64,000 bases of DNA, from positions 186,001 through 250,000 of the forward strand of contig NZ_QPES01000002.1 in the NCBI RefSeq assembly GCF_009455685.1, given 5' to 3'. Position 1 is the first letter of the stretch; each line of letters begins with the position of its first letter. Below, in pieces: positions 62,537-64,000 of the stretch. The stretch is from Paraburkholderia hayleyella (GTDB taxonomy: Bacteria; Pseudomonadota; Gammaproteobacteria; Burkholderiales; Burkholderiaceae). Both the position numbers and the translations under genes were made by a program. Below the pieces are notes generated by a model, which saw only the letters and a program-made list of their open reading frames with translations, had not been told where the DNA came from and ran no database searches.

Positions 62537-63625
62537 ATGACCGAATCCGCTTCCGCTGCCGTTCCTGCCGGCTTCCTCCCGGTGGCTACCGTGCCCCGTC
62601 TCACCAGCCTCTCGCATGGCGGGGGCTGTGGCTGCAAGATCGCCCCCGGCGTGCTGGCCAACCTGCTCAAGCGGCATATGCCGCTGCCCGCTTTTCCTCA
62701 TTTGATGGTTGGCCCCGATACCGCTGATGATGCCGCTGTCTACCGGCTCAACGACGAGCAGGCGCTGATCGCCACGACCGATTTCTTCATGCCTATCGTT
62801 GACGACGCCTATGATTTTGGCCGCATTGCCGCGACCAATGCGCTGTCCGACGTGTATGCCATGGGCGGCACGCCGATTCTCGCGCTGGCCCTCGTGGGCA
62901 TGCCGATCAGCGTGCTGCCGCATGACACGATTGCCGCCGTGCTGCGCGGCGGCGAAGACGTGTGCGCCGAAGCCGGGATTCCAATCGCAGGCGGGCATTC
63001 GATCGATTCGGTTGAGCCGATCTATGGCCTGGCCGCGCTCGGCCTCGTGCACCCGCAGCATGTCAAACGCAACGCCACCGCTCAAGCCGGTGATGTGCTG
63101 GTGCTGGGCAAGGCGCTTGGTGTCGGCGTGCTCGCCGCGGCGTTGAAACAGAACCAGCTCGATGCGGCAGGCTATGCCGCGCTGATCGCCACCACCACCC
63201 AGCTCAACCGGCCCGGTATCGCGCTCGCTGCGCTGCCCCAGGTGCACGCGCTGACGGATGTGACGGGCTTTGGCCTGCTCGGTCACACGCTAGAGCTGGC
63301 GCGCGGCGCGCAACTTACCGCGCGTTTGCGCTATGCCGCCTTGCCGTGGCTGCCCGGCGTCGAAGCCTTCGCTCAGGCGGGTATTGCGACAGGGGCTTCC
63401 GGGCGCAACTGGAATGCTTACCGCACGGGCGTGACGCTCGCGCCCCGCTTGCCCGCTATCGCCCAGGCGCTGCTGACCGATCCGCAAACCTCGGGCGGCC
63501 TGCTCGTGGCTTGCGCGCCCGAAGCGGTACCTGATGTGCTGACGCTGTTTTATGAGCAAGGCTTCGCCGCTGCCACCGTGATCGGTGAGATGCGCGCAGG
63601 TGCGGCGCAGGTCGAAGTCGTGTGA
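62537..63625 (+). CDS. selD: SelD, selenophosphate synthetase
   Basis: SelD makes selenophosphate from selenide and ATP, the selenium donor for SelA. The 362-residue protein has the Gly-rich active site GGGCGCKIAPG, with the catalytic Cys and Lys of the E. coli enzyme (Cys17/Lys20 equivalents). It is the Cys form, not a selenoprotein. DDAAVY, TTDFF and FGLLGH motifs are present. It completes the sel set, whose other members lie at 22-26 kb. Confidence 0.96.
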   Translation: MTESASAAVPAGFLPVATVPRLTSLSHGGGCGCKIAPGVLANLLKRHMPLPAFPHLMVGPDTADDAAVYRLNDEQALIATTDFFMPIVDDAYDFGRIAATNALSDVYAMGGTPILALALVGMPISVLPHDTIAAVLRGGEDVCAEAGIPIAGGHSIDSVEPIYGLAALGLVHPQHVKRNATAQAGDVLVLGKALGVGVLAAALKQNQLDAAGYAALIATTTQLNRPGIALAALPQVHALTDVTGFGLLGHTLELARGAQLTARLRYAALPWLPGVEAFAQAGIATGASGRNWNAYRTGVTLAPRLPAIAQALLTDPQTSGGLLVACAPEAVPDVLTLFYEQGFAAATVIGEMRAGAAQVEVV

Positions 63626-63704
63626 GTGTCAATCTGAGTGCCAGTGTGAATGTGAATGCAGGCTATGCCCCCGTCATGCCGGTTTAATTCAGGGTTTCCC
63701 AACG

Positions 63705-64000
63705 ATGCGAGAAGAATCTCCGAAAGCCATTATTTACGCGCTGGCCGCCAACATGGGCATCGCCGTGTGCAAGTTCGTGGCCGCCGCGTTCACCGGCTCC
63801 GGCTCGATGTTTGCCGAGGCGATTCATTCGAGCGCCGATTGCGGCAACCAGATCTTGCTGCTGCTGGGCCTGCGCGCCGCGCGCAAACCTGCCAGCGCGC
63901 TGCATCCGCTTGGCGCGGGACGCGAAATCAATTTCTATGCGCTGATCGTTGCGTTGCTGCTGTTTTTTGTCGGCGGGGCTTTTTCGGTCTATGAGGGCGT
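63705..64000 (+). CDS. Cation diffusion facilitator transporter (partial, cut by window end)
   Basis: The first ~98 codons of a CDF family metal/proton antiporter are visible. The first span is AIIYALAANMGIAVCKFVAA. The family signature of spans II-III follows (GSMFAEAIHSSADCGNQILLLLGL, with the metal-site His/Asp HSSAD), then the third span begins (ALIVALLLFFVGGAF). The ATG at 63705 is the first in frame. The gene runs beyond the window. Confidence 0.85.
   Translation, partial: MREESPKAIIYALAANMGIAVCKFVAAAFTGSGSMFAEAIHSSADCGNQILLLLGLRAARKPASALHPLGAGREINFYALIVALLLFFVGGAFSVYEG

Overview
The window is a GC-rich proteobacterial chromosome segment, most likely from the Burkholderiaceae (Burkholderia sensu lato). 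The evidence is a Burkholderia-type trimeric porin, a napEDABC operon followed by ccm genes, a GabR/MocR-gabTD locus, and a protein whose 33-residue repeats look most like the TALE-like (Bat/BTL) proteins of Mycetohabitans. The genus is an inference and was not tested by any search.

Left third (1-25.7 kb): an almost complete respiratory module. napEDABC encodes periplasmic nitrate reductase. ccmABCDEFGHI makes the c-type cytochromes that NapB and NapC need. After a collagen-like repeat gene, a porin and a YihY-family gene comes a selenocysteine formate dehydrogenase (fdnGHI, with an in-frame UGA at codon 197 of fdnG and a bSECIS hairpin). It is followed by the maturation gene fdhE and by selA, selB and selC (tRNA-Sec). 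selD lies about 37 kb away near the right end. Together these genes could carry electrons from formate through quinone to periplasmic nitrate.

Middle (25.7-41.3 kb): a genomic island in selC, bounded by a 65-bp direct repeat of the 3' half of the tRNA gene. It is a reduced prophage: a frameshifted integrase, an excisionase-like gene, early and regulatory phage genes (DUF2303, DUF1064, DUF3310, DUF1364, NinX-like, antiterminator-like) and a lysis cassette (lysozyme, holin, Rz/Rz1). No head, tail or terminase gene is visible. AT-rich cargo sits between and beside these modules: a broken effector-like gene and an LRR-like gene, each preceded by a copy of a ~250-bp direct repeat; an IS3-family element; a toxin-antitoxin pair; and, at the right end, a 610-residue protein with eight divergent TALE-like repeats.

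Just outside attR (41.3-44.7 kb) lie two more AT-rich eukaryotic-like genes: an ankyrin-like protein flanked by 14-bp direct repeats, and an F-box plus leucine-rich-repeat protein. Together with the collagen-like gene at 11.8 kb, this makes the surroundings of selC a likely depot of host-interaction (effector) genes.

Right part (44.7-64 kb): ordinary chromosomal genes. They are a lipoprotein, an M23 peptidase, a PCuAC copper chaperone, an acetyl-CoA:succinate CoA-transferase family enzyme, a GlsB/YeaQ-type membrane protein, an MgtC family protein, a secreted unknown, a metallophosphoesterase, a patatin-barrel (PlpD-like) protein whose barrel end appears frameshifted in a G tract, gabD-gabT with a divergent MocR regulator, selD, and a cation-diffusion facilitator cut by the window end.
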